DNA of 64,000 nucleotides, taken from positions 2,542,001 to 2,606,000 of the forward strand of contig NZ_CP013926.1 in NCBI RefSeq assembly GCF_001562115.1, read 5' to 3'. This document shows, one piece after another, positions 17,212-26,276 of the stretch. Below the pieces are notes generated by a model that did not search any database, was not told the origin of the DNA, and saw only the letters and a list, made by a program, of their open reading frames with translations. The position numbers were made by a program, and so were the translations under genes. This stretch comes from Alteromonas stellipolaris. GTDB taxonomy: Bacteria; Pseudomonadota; Gammaproteobacteria; Enterobacterales; Alteromonadaceae. Positions within the stretch are counted from its first letter, which is position 1. Every line of letters begins with the position of its first letter.

Positions 17212-19779
17212 GTGAAAACTTCATTGTCACTCATAACAGCAGGTATTCTTACTGCATTTTCGGCCAATGCCAGCGACTTAGTTATCAGCGGTGTTGTTGA
17301 TGCGTCACTTACCGGTGGCCTTCCTAAAGCTGTTGAGCTTTACGTTGTAAATGATATTGCCGACTTATCAGTATACGGGCTTGGCTCAGCCAACAATGGC
17401 GGCGGTACTGATGGCGTAGAATTTACTTTCCCAGCAGATAGCGCCTCAGCGGGTAGCTATATTTATGTAGCATCTGAAATTGATGGTTTTACTGAATTTT
17501 TCGGTTATGCACCAGACTACGATACTACGGCCATGGGTATTAATGGCGATGATGCGGTAGAGCTTTTCGAAAACGAAGCCGTAGTCGATACTTTCGGTGA
17601 TATTAATGTTGATGGTAATGGCACAGCATGGGAATACCTAGACGGCTGGGCTTACCGAAAAGATGGTTCAGTCGCCAATGGCGGTACTTTCTCGTCTGAC
17701 AACTGGACTTACAGTGGCGTTGACGCATTAGATGACACAGCGACCAATGCTGCCGCAACAACTCCCTTCCCTGAAGGTACTTTTAGTACTGAAGGCGGCG
17801 GTGATGATGAAGTTCCACCAGAAGAGCCAGTGATCGAGCTAGGCGTTTGTACTGATGCAGCAACGCTTATTAGCACCATTCAAGGTAGTGGCGACGCGTC
17901 AGAAGAAGTAGGTAACGGTCATATCGTTGAAGCCATTGTGACTGGCATGGGTGCGGGCGGTTACTTCCTACAAGAAGAAACGGCTGATAGCGATGGTGAT
18001 GATGCCACTTCTGAAGGTATTTTCGTTAGCGGTAGTACTACCATTGCGGTAGGCAACGTTGCTCGCATATACGGTGAAGTGGTTGAAAATTACGGCATGA
18101 CTACGCTAAACCAAGACAGTGATGTTACTGCACTTGATTGTGGTGCAAGCGATGACGTTCTGATGACGACTATCGATATGCCTTTCGATTATTCTCTTGA
18201 ACCATTTGAAGGCATGTTAGCTTCTGTTGTTGACGCTACGGTAACTAGCACAAACGATTTATGGCGTTACGGCGAAATTCAAGTAAGTGACGGTGTCAAA
18301 CGCCAGCCTAGCGACGTTGCAGCACCTCTTTCAGACGCATACGTTGAAGCAGTTGCAGCTTCAGAAGCCAGCTTACTTAAAATTGAAGATAACAGCAGTT
18401 CTACTTACCCGGACGCTATTAATTACTTCCCTACTTTTAGCTACGCAAATGCTATTCGCATTGGTGATACTGTATCTGCAAGCGGCCCGCTAAACTATAG
18501 CTTCGGTGCGTTTAGAATTAATCCTACCGATGTGATTACAGTAACCTCTACTCGTGAAGCGACCCCAGTGGTAACTGAAGGCAATTTATCAATTGCTACC
18601 TTCAACGTTCTGAACTACTTCAATGGCGAAGTAGATGCAAACGGCGATGTAACCTTCGATTTCGATGCAAACCGTGGCGCTGAAGACGAAACTGAATTCG
18701 CTTTACAAGAAGCACGTATCGTTGAAGCCATTGTAGGCTTAAACGCTGACGTGGTTGGCTTAATGGAAATTGAAAACGACGGTTTTGGCGATGACAGCGC
18801 TATCGTTAGCCTAGTCGCTGCTGTTAATGCAGAACTTGCCGATACCGAACAGTACTCATTCATCAGCACTGCTGATAGCACAGCAATTGGTACTGATGCA
18901 ATTACTGTTGGTTTGTTATACCGCGCAACTATTGTAACGCCTGAAGGTGATGCACAAGTGGTAGACATGCCAATTCAGCAAATTGATGAAGATAGCGTGG
19001 CACAAATGCGCCCTTCTTTAATTCAATCTTTTGCCCATATTGAAAGTGGAAAGACATTTGCAGTTGCTGTTAACCACTTTAAATCGAAAGGTTCACAGTG
19101 TGGTGAAGATATTGCTGAAGAAGTAAGCGAAACTGATACTATTCAGGGTAGCTGTAACGCGCTTCGTGTTTCTGCTGCTATTACCCTTGGTGAAGCACTA
19201 AGCGATGATAGCTTACCTGAGCGTATTCTAGTATTAGGTGATTTAAACTCATACAGCGCAGAAGATCCTGTTGCTGTTCTTACCGACTACACAGCAGAAA
19301 CTCAAGGCTACACGGTAATGACTGCAGCTAACACAGGTATGGACGACGGTGCCTCTGTAGAAGTAACGGCCAACTATGGTTACGTTAACCTTGCAGAAGA
19401 GTTTGATGCTGAAGGTTACTCTTACTGGTTCTACGGTACAGAGCAAGTAGGTAGCTTAGATCATGTACTCGCGAGTGAAGCCATGCTTGCTGATGCGGTA
19501 GACGGTGCGCATTGGAGCATTAACTCTCCTGAAGTTTACCAATTCCAGTACGACCAAGCGCTTTCTTACTACCCTGATGAAGACGGCTATGCATTTACTG
19601 ATGTAGGTCCATTCCGCAGCTCAGATCACGACCCGTTCATTGCAACCTTCAACTTAGAAGCAGAATTGCCTGATGAAGCTGATCCTATTGAAGATGACAA
19701 CGATTCAGGCGGCTCTATGGGTTTCATCTTAGCATTAATGGCTGGTGTTCTAACCTTTCGCCGCCGTGCAGCTAAGTAA
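17212..19779 (+). CDS. Exported ExeM/NucH-type endonuclease with GlyGly-CTERM tail
   Basis: 855 aa from GTG 17212, chosen because GAGGG lies 9 nt upstream and the product then begins directly with a signal peptide (VKTSLSLITAGILTAFSANA). Domains in order: a lamin-tail-like beta domain (~residues 20-180); an acidic linker with a run of Glu/Pro; an OB-like region (~200-440); and an endonuclease/exonuclease/phosphatase domain (~450-825). The last shows FNVLNYFNG, VVGLMEIENDGFG, VNHFKSKGS, LVLGDLNSYS, LDHVLAS and SSDHDPF, covering the metal Glu, the Asn/Asp pair and the catalytic His. The extreme C-terminus is GGSMGFILALMAG then RRR, a GlyGly-CTERM sorting signal processed by rhombosortase. The role is probably extracellular DNA degradation for phosphorus or biofilm turnover. 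Very acidic, as expected of a marine exoenzyme. Confidence 0.9.
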   Translation: MKTSLSLITAGILTAFSANASDLVISGVVDASLTGGLPKAVELYVVNDIADLSVYGLGSANNGGGTDGVEFTFPADSASAGSYIYVASEIDGFTEFFGYAPDYDTTAMGINGDDAVELFENEAVVDTFGDINVDGNGTAWEYLDGWAYRKDGSVANGGTFSSDNWTYSGVDALDDTATNAAATTPFPEGTFSTEGGGDDEVPPEEPVIELGVCTDAATLISTIQGSGDASEEVGNGHIVEAIVTGMGAGGYFLQEETADSDGDDATSEGIFVSGSTTIAVGNVARIYGEVVENYGMTTLNQDSDVTALDCGASDDVLMTTIDMPFDYSLEPFEGMLASVVDATVTSTNDLWRYGEIQVSDGVKRQPSDVAAPLSDAYVEAVAASEASLLKIEDNSSSTYPDAINYFPTFSYANAIRIGDTVSASGPLNYSFGAFRINPTDVITVTSTREATPVVTEGNLSIATFNVLNYFNGEVDANGDVTFDFDANRGAEDETEFALQEARIVEAIVGLNADVVGLMEIENDGFGDDSAIVSLVAAVNAELADTEQYSFISTADSTAIGTDAITVGLLYRATIVTPEGDAQVVDMPIQQIDEDSVAQMRPSLIQSFAHIESGKTFAVAVNHFKSKGSQCGEDIAEEVSETDTIQGSCNALRVSAAITLGEALSDDSLPERILVLGDLNSYSAEDPVAVLTDYTAETQGYTVMTAANTGMDDGASVEVTANYGYVNLAEEFDAEGYSYWFYGTEQVGSLDHVLASEAMLADAVDGAHWSINSPEVYQFQYDQALSYYPDEDGYAFTDVGPFRSSDHDPFIATFNLEAELPDEADPIEDDNDSGGSMGFILALMAGVLTFRRRAAK

Positions 19780-19792
19780 ATTCATCAAACGT

Positions 19793-19863
19793 AACCGCCA
19801 CAAATAAACGCTGGCGGTTTATAAATAAAAAAAGGGGATGGTTTTATAAACCATCCCCTTTTT
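19793..19863. terminator. Double terminator between nuclease and TPR response-regulator genes
   Basis: A first stem AACCGCCA / TGGCGGTT (19793-19819) is followed by a second, stronger 16-bp stem at 19829-19863 (AAAAAGGGGATGGTTT and its complement around a 3-nt loop). The second stem has A/T tracts on both sides, so it can end transcription in both directions. Confidence 0.85.
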
Positions 19864-19944
19864 ATATGTACTTTGTATCCGTGTAATGCCCTATTGGCGC
19901 ATGGTTTAGTTTACGCAGGCAGATTCACTGTCCGCTTTACTCAT

Positions 19945-21633
19945 TTAAGGTGTAGGGTGACCAAGAACGCCTAAGGCTTCTTTGTCCTGTGGTGCTTCTA
20001 CCTCAAGCCCCAACTTATCAATATACTGATCGCGCTTTTCCGCTTGTGAAGATGATAACTTTTCGTTGGTTAACATACGTGCTGCCAGTGTGACCACTTC
20101 CAACTGCTCATCATTTAATGGCTGAGTACTGTGCAGTTGAAGCAACACCTTCATTAAACTCAATGCAATTTGTTTGTCTTTAGGCGAAATAGTAAGTGCT
20201 TGTCGCAAGTTATTGTAAGCAGGCTGCAACCGGTTCTCTTTATAGTGCACCGTAGCCATGTTCTTCAATTCTTTAGTCGTGAACTGTATCTCTGTGCGTT
20301 CAATAGACTCTTGCTTGAGATATTCATCGACGACTTGCGAAGAAAAGGTATCACCCTCAATTTGCGTTTTAAGCTTTTCTAAAATACTGATGCACTGCTC
20401 ACGCATGCCTAGCTCATGAAAAGCTTTCATTTTGTCTAGGTTATCTTCCATCGATTGCCCAGTGGTATGCACTGAACTGGCGTTCATGATTTCCTCAGCC
20501 GACTTCTTTTGATTTCGAAGGCACAACATACGCGCTTTAATAACATCAATTTGGTCGCCAAGTTGGGTTTGAACCCCTTTTTGCTGACTGATCTCTTCCA
20601 AGTCATTTTGCGCACGTTGTATGTATCTATCACCTTCCCCAGCGCCAAGGCTAGTGGCTAAATCGATGGTAGAACGAATTACATTTAAAGAAAGCTCAGG
20701 TGAATCATGAATAGAATTTTTGGCAAACTTCGCCATATTTTGAACCGCAGACAACTGACCTACTTTGTCGTGGTTGAGCCTGGCCAAATCCCACAATCGC
20801 TTATTACGTTCAATATTACGAGGCGCTAACTTACTCGCTTGTTTCATTTGTTCGTAAGCCAACTCGAACTGCTCTTTTTCAATAAAGTACTGTGCTAGCA
20901 AGTCGTAGGTTAAAAATCGAGTGTCTGGGCGTAGTAATAAGTCTTCAACCAAGAGTTGAGCTTCTTCTAGCTCATCCTGACGCAATAACGAACGGGCTAA
21001 GCCAATATGCACCCACGCATGATCCATGGTTTGCAGTAGTTCTCGGTAGTAATTTTCAGACGTTTCATAGTCACGCAGTTGCAGCAAACATTCGCCAATT
21101 AGGCGCCTAATTCTGGGGTGATAGTCGGATAATGACATGTCTTTTAATTGGCGCTCTGCATAGTACATCGCAGTAGAATAGTCGCCAACCTTCATACAAT
21201 GCAGCATTTTATGAAGCTTATAGCGTATCTGGAGTAAGTAATTTAAACGAGACTCGATACTGCTTGGCGTCAACGGTTTCACCCAGAAATCGTCAGGCTG
21301 CAACTCAACGATACAATTAACCAATTCTGGTGATGTTTCGGCACTTAGAAAGATAACCGTAGTGGTGTCACTGATATGATTTAAGTGCTTTAGCTCTTCG
21401 AATAAATGAAAGCCGTCTTTATCGTGACTCACATTGAATGCAAGCAGCACGAAATCAAAACGCTTTTCTTCACACAAACGAATAGCGTGAAAGGCATTAA
21501 ATGCACTCACAACATGTTTGATACCAATAGCATGCAAAGCAGAGGCTACTACATCGTGCACTAAACCCTGGTTGTCGATAACCAGAACGCGCAAATCCTC
21601 TTTTGAGGTGGGGGCAGGAATTTTTTCCAACAT
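19945..21633 (-). CDS. TPR-containing response regulator with degenerate receiver
   Basis: 562 aa. The first ~130 residues have the receiver-domain pattern: VLVID at residues 16-20, FVLLAFNVSHDKDG at 61-74, a Ser at the switch position (FLSAE, S97) and the conserved Lys in FWVKPL (K119). The phospho-acceptor Asp is replaced by Ala65, and the acidic pair is D20-N21 rather than Asp-Asp, so phosphorylation is not expected. Residues ~150-540 are helical repeats of TPR type, including a clear YRELLQTMDHAWVHIGLARS. The architecture recalls REC-TPR proteins such as VieB. It probably acts as a protein-interaction scaffold; the partner is unknown. Monocistronic, and divergent from nothing close: the next gene upstream is on the same strand, 198 nt away. 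Confidence 0.82.
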   Translation of the reverse strand: MLEKIPAPTSKEDLRVLVIDNQGLVHDVVASALHAIGIKHVVSAFNAFHAIRLCEEKRFDFVLLAFNVSHDKDGFHLFEELKHLNHISDTTTVIFLSAETSPELVNCIVELQPDDFWVKPLTPSSIESRLNYLLQIRYKLHKMLHCMKVGDYSTAMYYAERQLKDMSLSDYHPRIRRLIGECLLQLRDYETSENYYRELLQTMDHAWVHIGLARSLLRQDELEEAQLLVEDLLLRPDTRFLTYDLLAQYFIEKEQFELAYEQMKQASKLAPRNIERNKRLWDLARLNHDKVGQLSAVQNMAKFAKNSIHDSPELSLNVIRSTIDLATSLGAGEGDRYIQRAQNDLEEISQQKGVQTQLGDQIDVIKARMLCLRNQKKSAEEIMNASSVHTTGQSMEDNLDKMKAFHELGMREQCISILEKLKTQIEGDTFSSQVVDEYLKQESIERTEIQFTTKELKNMATVHYKENRLQPAYNNLRQALTISPKDKQIALSLMKVLLQLHSTQPLNDEQLEVVTLAARMLTNEKLSSSQAEKRDQYIDKLGLEVEAPQDKEALGVLGHPTP

Positions 21634-21831
21634 TCAACCAATCACTTTTTTCTTGTCCCTAAGAATTACCGTAGTTACCACATCTGTTAAATGGAGGGTT
21701 TAACTATCTACGATATTATAAGCCAATAACCTACTGTTGGGGTTTAACAGTAACTGCATTACTTGGGAATTATACTTTTGACTTATAGTTTCGATACTAG
21801 CATTAGAAGCAAGGGTTTAGCCATAGGTGAA

Positions 21832-22503
21832 TTACTTTGGTGGATCAATATTTTCATTAATACTGGTATTTAACCTAAACCACCCTGCAACTGAATGCCG
21901 CTCACGTTTTGCGGTGAGTACCTCGTGCGGAAATATCTCACTAAGAAAAATGGCGATAGTGCCTCTTTCAGGTAACACTCTCACGCCAATGTCATCTTGT
22001 TCACTAGCATATAATACTAACTCGCCACCCTCTGTAGCTTGCCAATCATCATTTAAATAGGTCACCACCGATAGCATTCTATTACTTTGACCTTTGAAAG
22101 CATCGAGATGACGTTTGTAAAAATTACCGGGGGCGTAACAGGCAAAGTGGCTCTCGAACGAAAATAACCCCATGAATAAATGGCGATTAATATAGAGCCT
22201 TAACGCTTCACACCATTCTAACCACAACTGCCCTTTTGAAGAGGTGCCGTCTATCCAACATATCTCATCGCTTCTTACTTTTTCGTGGTGTTGAAATTGT
22301 TGAGCCCGACCAATCCCCGCGCGCCGATATGCTTGCTTGGACAATGTATCTTGGCAGGCGACCAATGCATCTATAATAAACTCTGGCACGCCTAACGGCC
22401 TAATACTAAAGCCCTTTTCTTGTAAATCGCTGACAATATTACTGAAATAATTTTCATCAAAAACATAAAGGGGTGAAGGTAAATCTAACGAGAAACGTTC
22501 CAT
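21832..22503 (-). CDS. 2-oxoglutarate/Fe(II) oxygenase (prolyl-4-hydroxylase-like)
   Basis: 223 aa. The metal-binding facial triad is visible: H132 and D134 in FYKRHLDAFKG, and H193 in EIFPHEVL. The 2-oxoglutarate-binding Arg lies in RERHSVAGWFR about ten residues on. The core strand motif MLSVVTYLNDDW followed by GGELVLY is diagnostic of the P4Hc family. Length fits stand-alone bacterial members, which hydroxylate prolyl residues of proteins such as EF-Tu or small metabolites; the substrate here is unknown. It is divergent from the GNAT-nitrilase gene across 253 nt that hold no recognisable structure. Confidence 0.85.
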   Translation of the reverse strand: MERFSLDLPSPLYVFDENYFSNIVSDLQEKGFSIRPLGVPEFIIDALVACQDTLSKQAYRRAGIGRAQQFQHHEKVRSDEICWIDGTSSKGQLWLEWCEALRLYINRHLFMGLFSFESHFACYAPGNFYKRHLDAFKGQSNRMLSVVTYLNDDWQATEGGELVLYASEQDDIGVRVLPERGTIAIFLSEIFPHEVLTAKRERHSVAGWFRLNTSINENIDPPK

Positions 22504-22756
22504 GATTAATTTTGACTTTGTACGGCGTTAGCACGAGTAATTGGATGCGGATTTATACGCTTAAGTTACTCGCACAGCAAGCTTTAAATGCGCAATTAAC
22601 GAACAATAAATGAAAGCCTAACCTCTTGATTATAACGCATTGGTTTTAATAGGAATAAAACTTGCTTTAAAACCTAGATGACACAAGCATTAATACCGTT
22701 AGCCCCACGGAAATAATTATGCTCAAATATGAAAAACAACCACTGGTGGTAAAGGC

Positions 22757-24313
22757 ATGAGTCAGGATCAAACAGTCATTGAAGAAACCGAACATCATTT
22801 AGCGCTGCGTAATTTGCGCCTAGATGATTACAACGACGTTAAAGCGTTAATGGATAACGTGTATGCAAACGTTGGAGGAGCTTGGCCTTATAACAACTTT
22901 AAGGCACAAGTCACCACGTTCCCCGAAGGTCAAATATGTATTGAAGACAAAGGAAAGGTGGTGGCGTTCGCTATCTCAGTCATTGTGGATTACGACCAAT
23001 TTGGCGACAAACACAGCTACGATGAAATTACTGGCGATGCTTATCTTACTACTCACGATCCAAATGGAGACGTATTGTATGGTGTTGAAGTCATCGTTTG
23101 CCCCGACTATCGTGGGCTAAGACTAGGCCGACGTTTGTATGAGGCGCGCAAAGAGTTATGTAGAAACCTGAACTTGAAATCAATAATGGCTGGCGGGCGG
23201 ATTCCTACTTATAAAAATTATGCGAAAGAACTGTCTCCCTATGAATACATTGAACAAGTAAAATCTAAAGACATTTACGATCCTATTCTCACTTTTCAGC
23301 TATCAAATGGTTTTGAAGTAAAACAGGTCCTCAGCGCCTATTTGCCTGAGGATGAAGCCTCGAAAGGCTATGCCACGCTACTGCAATGGCACAACATCTA
23401 TTATGAGCCTAATAATCCATCGCTTATAACTGGTCGTAAGTCGAGCGCCCGTATCGGATGTATTCAATGGCAAATGCGTTACTTCAACAATGTAGAAGAA
23501 CTCCTTCAGCAAGTTGAATATTTCGTAGACGCATTATCGGATTATTCCTGCGATGTGGCATTGTTTCCTGAATTTTTTAACGCACCGTTAATGGGGCTGA
23601 GCCCGTCTGATACTTCAATTGATGCAATATGGCACTTAGCCACCTATACCGATGAAATTCTGACTTCTATTTCGCACCTTGCTGTGTCGTACAATATTAC
23701 TATTATTGCGGGCTCTATGCCTGTGGTAGAAGAAGATGAGCTATACAACGTTAGCTATATTTGTAAGCGGGATGGCACCATAGAAAGTCAGTACAAACTG
23801 CACCTTACCCCACACGAAAAGAAAGATTGGATAATGAAAGGCGGTAATAGCCTTAAAGTGTTCGATACAGATTTCGGGAAAATCGGGGTACTGATATGTT
23901 ACGACGTGGAATTTCCTGAACTTGCACGGTTGCTATCTGAGCAAGAAATGCAGATTCTATTTGTTCCTTTTTGGACAGATACCAAAAACGGCTATCTACG
24001 GGTTAGACGTTGCGCCCAAGCCCGCGCCATTGAAAATGAATGTTATGTGGCTATAGCAGGCAGTGTGGGTAACTTACCCAAAGTAGACAATGTTGATATT
24101 CAATACGGTCAAACTGCGGTGTTTTCACCTAGCGACTTTGCATTCCCCCACGATGCTATTGTGTCAGAAACCACGCCAAATACGGAAATGACGCTGATCG
24201 TAGACCTAGATTTAGATAAGCTGACTAAACTTCAAAATGAAGGTTCTGTTAGGAATTATCTAGATCGTCGTCGCGATTTGTATCGTGTAGAATGGTTTGA
24301 CAGCGATACGTAA
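22757..24313 (+). CDS. GNAT acetyltransferase - carbon-nitrogen hydrolase (nitrilase) fusion
   Basis: 518 aa, two enzymes in one chain. Residues ~12-215 are a GNAT domain with the acetyl-CoA loop VCPDYRGLRLGRRLYEARKE. Residues ~230-510 form a nitrilase-superfamily alpha-beta-beta-alpha domain with the full catalytic triad: E272 in LFPEFF, K347 in YKLHLTPHE and C381 in GVLICYDVEFPE. This bifunctional architecture is widespread in bacteria but the reaction is not established; amide hydrolysis coupled to acyl transfer on an amine is the usual inference. No neighbouring biosynthetic genes give a substrate hint. A long imperfect hairpin follows at 24381-24418. Confidence 0.93.
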   Translation: MSQDQTVIEETEHHLALRNLRLDDYNDVKALMDNVYANVGGAWPYNNFKAQVTTFPEGQICIEDKGKVVAFAISVIVDYDQFGDKHSYDEITGDAYLTTHDPNGDVLYGVEVIVCPDYRGLRLGRRLYEARKELCRNLNLKSIMAGGRIPTYKNYAKELSPYEYIEQVKSKDIYDPILTFQLSNGFEVKQVLSAYLPEDEASKGYATLLQWHNIYYEPNNPSLITGRKSSARIGCIQWQMRYFNNVEELLQQVEYFVDALSDYSCDVALFPEFFNAPLMGLSPSDTSIDAIWHLATYTDEILTSISHLAVSYNITIIAGSMPVVEEDELYNVSYICKRDGTIESQYKLHLTPHEKKDWIMKGGNSLKVFDTDFGKIGVLICYDVEFPELARLLSEQEMQILFVPFWTDTKNGYLRVRRCAQARAIENECYVAIAGSVGNLPKVDNVDIQYGQTAVFSPSDFAFPHDAIVSETTPNTEMTLIVDLDLDKLTKLQNEGSVRNYLDRRRDLYRVEWFDSDT

Positions 24314-24380
24314 TCGCCATTGGTATTTATAATTAATTCAATATAATATCGATGTTATTATGCGCTAACAATGATATTTC

Positions 24381-24418
24381 GGTTACTGCGCCTACATCTA
24401 GGTAGGCTGCAGTTAACC
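24381..24418. other. Long imperfect hairpin upstream of the coiled-coil gene
   Basis: Three stacked stems are seen: GGTTA/TAACC outermost, CTGC/GCAG in the middle and GCCTAC/GTAGGC innermost, with a one-base mismatch and a one-base bulge between. It lies 67 nt after the nitrilase-fusion stop and 31 nt before the next ATG. No T tract follows, so it is not a standard terminator; a leader-RNA structure or an operator is possible. Confidence 0.45.
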
Positions 24419-24449
24419 CAATGCTTTAACAAGAGAAAATAGAGAACTT

Positions 24450-25274
24450 ATGGCAAATAATTCGAATAATGATGATTTTCCAACTATTCGTTTAGATGAT
24501 GAAGATCGTCGCGATTATCAAAAAAAGCGTCAGCCTACGCCAACCAAAGCACCTTCGAATTCCTCATCGCCTACCAGCCCCTCTCCTAAAACCCCAGAAA
24601 AAAGCAGTGGTGGCGGTAATGGTCTCTGGGTATTCCTTATCGCACTTATTGCGCTTGGTGCCTGTGGCGGATGTTATTACCTGTACACATTGGTAGAGCA
24701 ACAAAAAGTAGTCGCTTCTCAAGCTGAAAAACGCATTCTTGAATTAGAGAAGAAGCTTTCTGCTACTGGTGAAGAAATGGGTGAGTCGACTGTTGCATTG
24801 CAGGTTAAAGTAAATGAACTGGCCAGTAAGACCAATGATTTGTGGGAACAGATGGACAAACTTTGGGCTTCAGCGTGGCGCCGCAATCAAAAAGAAATTG
24901 CTGACTTGGGTGATAGAGTGGGTAATGTTCAAACTGCGCTTCAGGGCAACATTAAGAAGGTTGCCGATGATGTGACTAGCCAGCAGAGCCAAGTTGGCTC
25001 AGTGAAAAATCAGTTGGCTTCTTTGGCTGATGAAATTCTAGCCTTGAATGTTCAACTAGAACAAGTCTCTGGCGATAAACGCAGTAGCGAACAACAAGTA
25101 CGCAACTTGTCTGACAAATTATCGGTGTTAGAGCAGCGTAACAGTTCCCTTTCTGGGCGCATTACCAGCCTTGAAAATGAGTTAAGAGAGATAGCCACCA
25201 AAGTAGTTTCACGAAGCACAACGAGTTCTACAAACTCTGCGCCTTCATCTACAGCGAGCTTATCTGAAGGCTAA
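24450..25274 (+). CDS. Single-pass membrane protein with C-terminal coiled coil, unknown function
   Basis: 274 aa. Residues 1-50 are hydrophilic, rich in Asp, Arg, Pro, Ser and Thr, and probably disordered and cytoplasmic. Residues ~54-78 form one membrane helix with several Gly and Cys (LIALIALGACGGCYYLYTL). Residues ~80-250 are a long heptad-rich coiled coil (for example AEKRILELEKKLSATGEEMG). A Ser/Thr tail ends the protein. The layout resembles bitopic envelope scaffolds, but I do not recognise the family. Weak ribosome site (AGAG). Transcribed alone and closed by a strong terminator. Confidence 0.75.
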   Translation: MANNSNNDDFPTIRLDDEDRRDYQKKRQPTPTKAPSNSSSPTSPSPKTPEKSSGGGNGLWVFLIALIALGACGGCYYLYTLVEQQKVVASQAEKRILELEKKLSATGEEMGESTVALQVKVNELASKTNDLWEQMDKLWASAWRRNQKEIADLGDRVGNVQTALQGNIKKVADDVTSQQSQVGSVKNQLASLADEILALNVQLEQVSGDKRSSEQQVRNLSDKLSVLEQRNSSLSGRITSLENELREIATKVVSRSTTSSTNSAPSSTASLSEG

Positions 25275-25302
25275 TCTTAGCCTCAAATTTGAATGTATTT
25301 TG

Positions 25303-25329
25303 AAAGGAGCCTATCAGCTCCTTTTTTTT
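25303..25329 (+). terminator. Rho-independent terminator
   Basis: AAAGGAGC / GCTCCTTT stem around CTATCA, continued by a T tract to 25329, 28 nt after the coiled-coil gene stop. Confidence 0.9.
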
Positions 25330-25460
25330 GCGCTGACGTTATTGACCTTAAGTAGCATATATTCTGTTTCTCTTCGATGCTATAAACATTATATAAGTGG
25401 ATAGCCTTGTGTTGCTATTTTCAGGCTATTTTTTTGCACAAGTAAGAACAGGCGACTACT

Positions 25461-26276
25461 ATGGTTTTTCAATCCAGTGCTAATCATATTATCGACAATA
25501 ATAACGTAAACGTTATTGGATCAGGCACAAAAACACTTATGCTTGCACATGGATTTGGTTGTGACCAAAACATGTGGAAGTACCTTACCCCCTATCTTGA
25601 GCAAAAATACAAAATCGTGCTGTTTGACTATGTGGGTTGTGGAAAATCTAATGTTAGTGCTTTTGATAAATCTCGGTATGAAGAATTAGAAGGGTATGCA
25701 CAAGATGTTATCGATATTTGTGAAGCGCTTGAGTTAACCGAGGTCACGTTTATTGGCCATTCAGTGAGCGGTATTATTGGCTACCTCGCTTCAGTTATCG
25801 CCCCGCAACATTTTTCAGATTTTGTATTGATATGCCCCTCTCCTTGTTTTCTGAATTTACCGCCAGACTACTTTGGCGGTTTCGAAAAAGAAGACTTGGA
25901 AGAGCTTATTAACCTAATGGACAAAAACTACATTGGATGGGCGAGTTACCTTGCGCCATTAGTGATGGGGGGAGAGAACGACCCCACTTTAGTTAAAGAA
26001 CTGGAAAGCAGCTTTTGTTCTACCGACCCTAAATATGCGAAACCTTTTGCAAAGGCCACCTTCTTTTCCGATTATAGAAATGTCCTTCCGACAATTTCTT
26101 TTCCCTCTCTTATTCTGCAAAGTCGCAGCGACTCATTAGCAGCGGTCGAAGTGGGGAAATATATGCATGAAATAACACCTTTGTCATCGCTTGAAGTGAT
26201 TGATGCTCACGGCCATTGTTTGCATATGACGAACCCCATCACTATTGCAGAAAAAATAGAGCAGTTTGTCTCTTGA
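25461..26276 (+). CDS. RsbQ-like alpha/beta hydrolase
   Basis: 271 aa. It closely resembles Bacillus RsbQ: the nucleophile elbow GHSVSG, PSPCFLNLPPDYFGGFE, NYIGWASYLAP and SSFCSTDPKYAKPFAKATFF are all shared patterns. The triad is S101, D224 and H252. The intervals (123 and 28 residues) equal those of the S96-D219-H247 triad known for RsbQ. RsbQ and the related plant KAI2/D14 proteins hydrolyse or bind a small hydrophobic molecule, and RsbQ works with a PAS-containing partner (RsbP). Here the stop overlaps the start of a diguanylate cyclase gene by 4 nt, so the partner is probably that protein. ATG 25461 is the only good start. Confidence 0.9.
   Translation: MVFQSSANHIIDNNNVNVIGSGTKTLMLAHGFGCDQNMWKYLTPYLEQKYKIVLFDYVGCGKSNVSAFDKSRYEELEGYAQDVIDICEALELTEVTFIGHSVSGIIGYLASVIAPQHFSDFVLICPSPCFLNLPPDYFGGFEKEDLEELINLMDKNYIGWASYLAPLVMGGENDPTLVKELESSFCSTDPKYAKPFAKATFFSDYRNVLPTISFPSLILQSRSDSLAAVEVGKYMHEITPLSSLEVIDAHGHCLHMTNPITIAEKIEQFVS

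Noticed and set aside
26216..26272. Upstream TTG as start of the diguanylate cyclase
   Set aside because: The extra residues lie wholly inside the hydrolase coding sequence; the overlapping TTG at 26273 gives a coupled start directly at the PAS domain.
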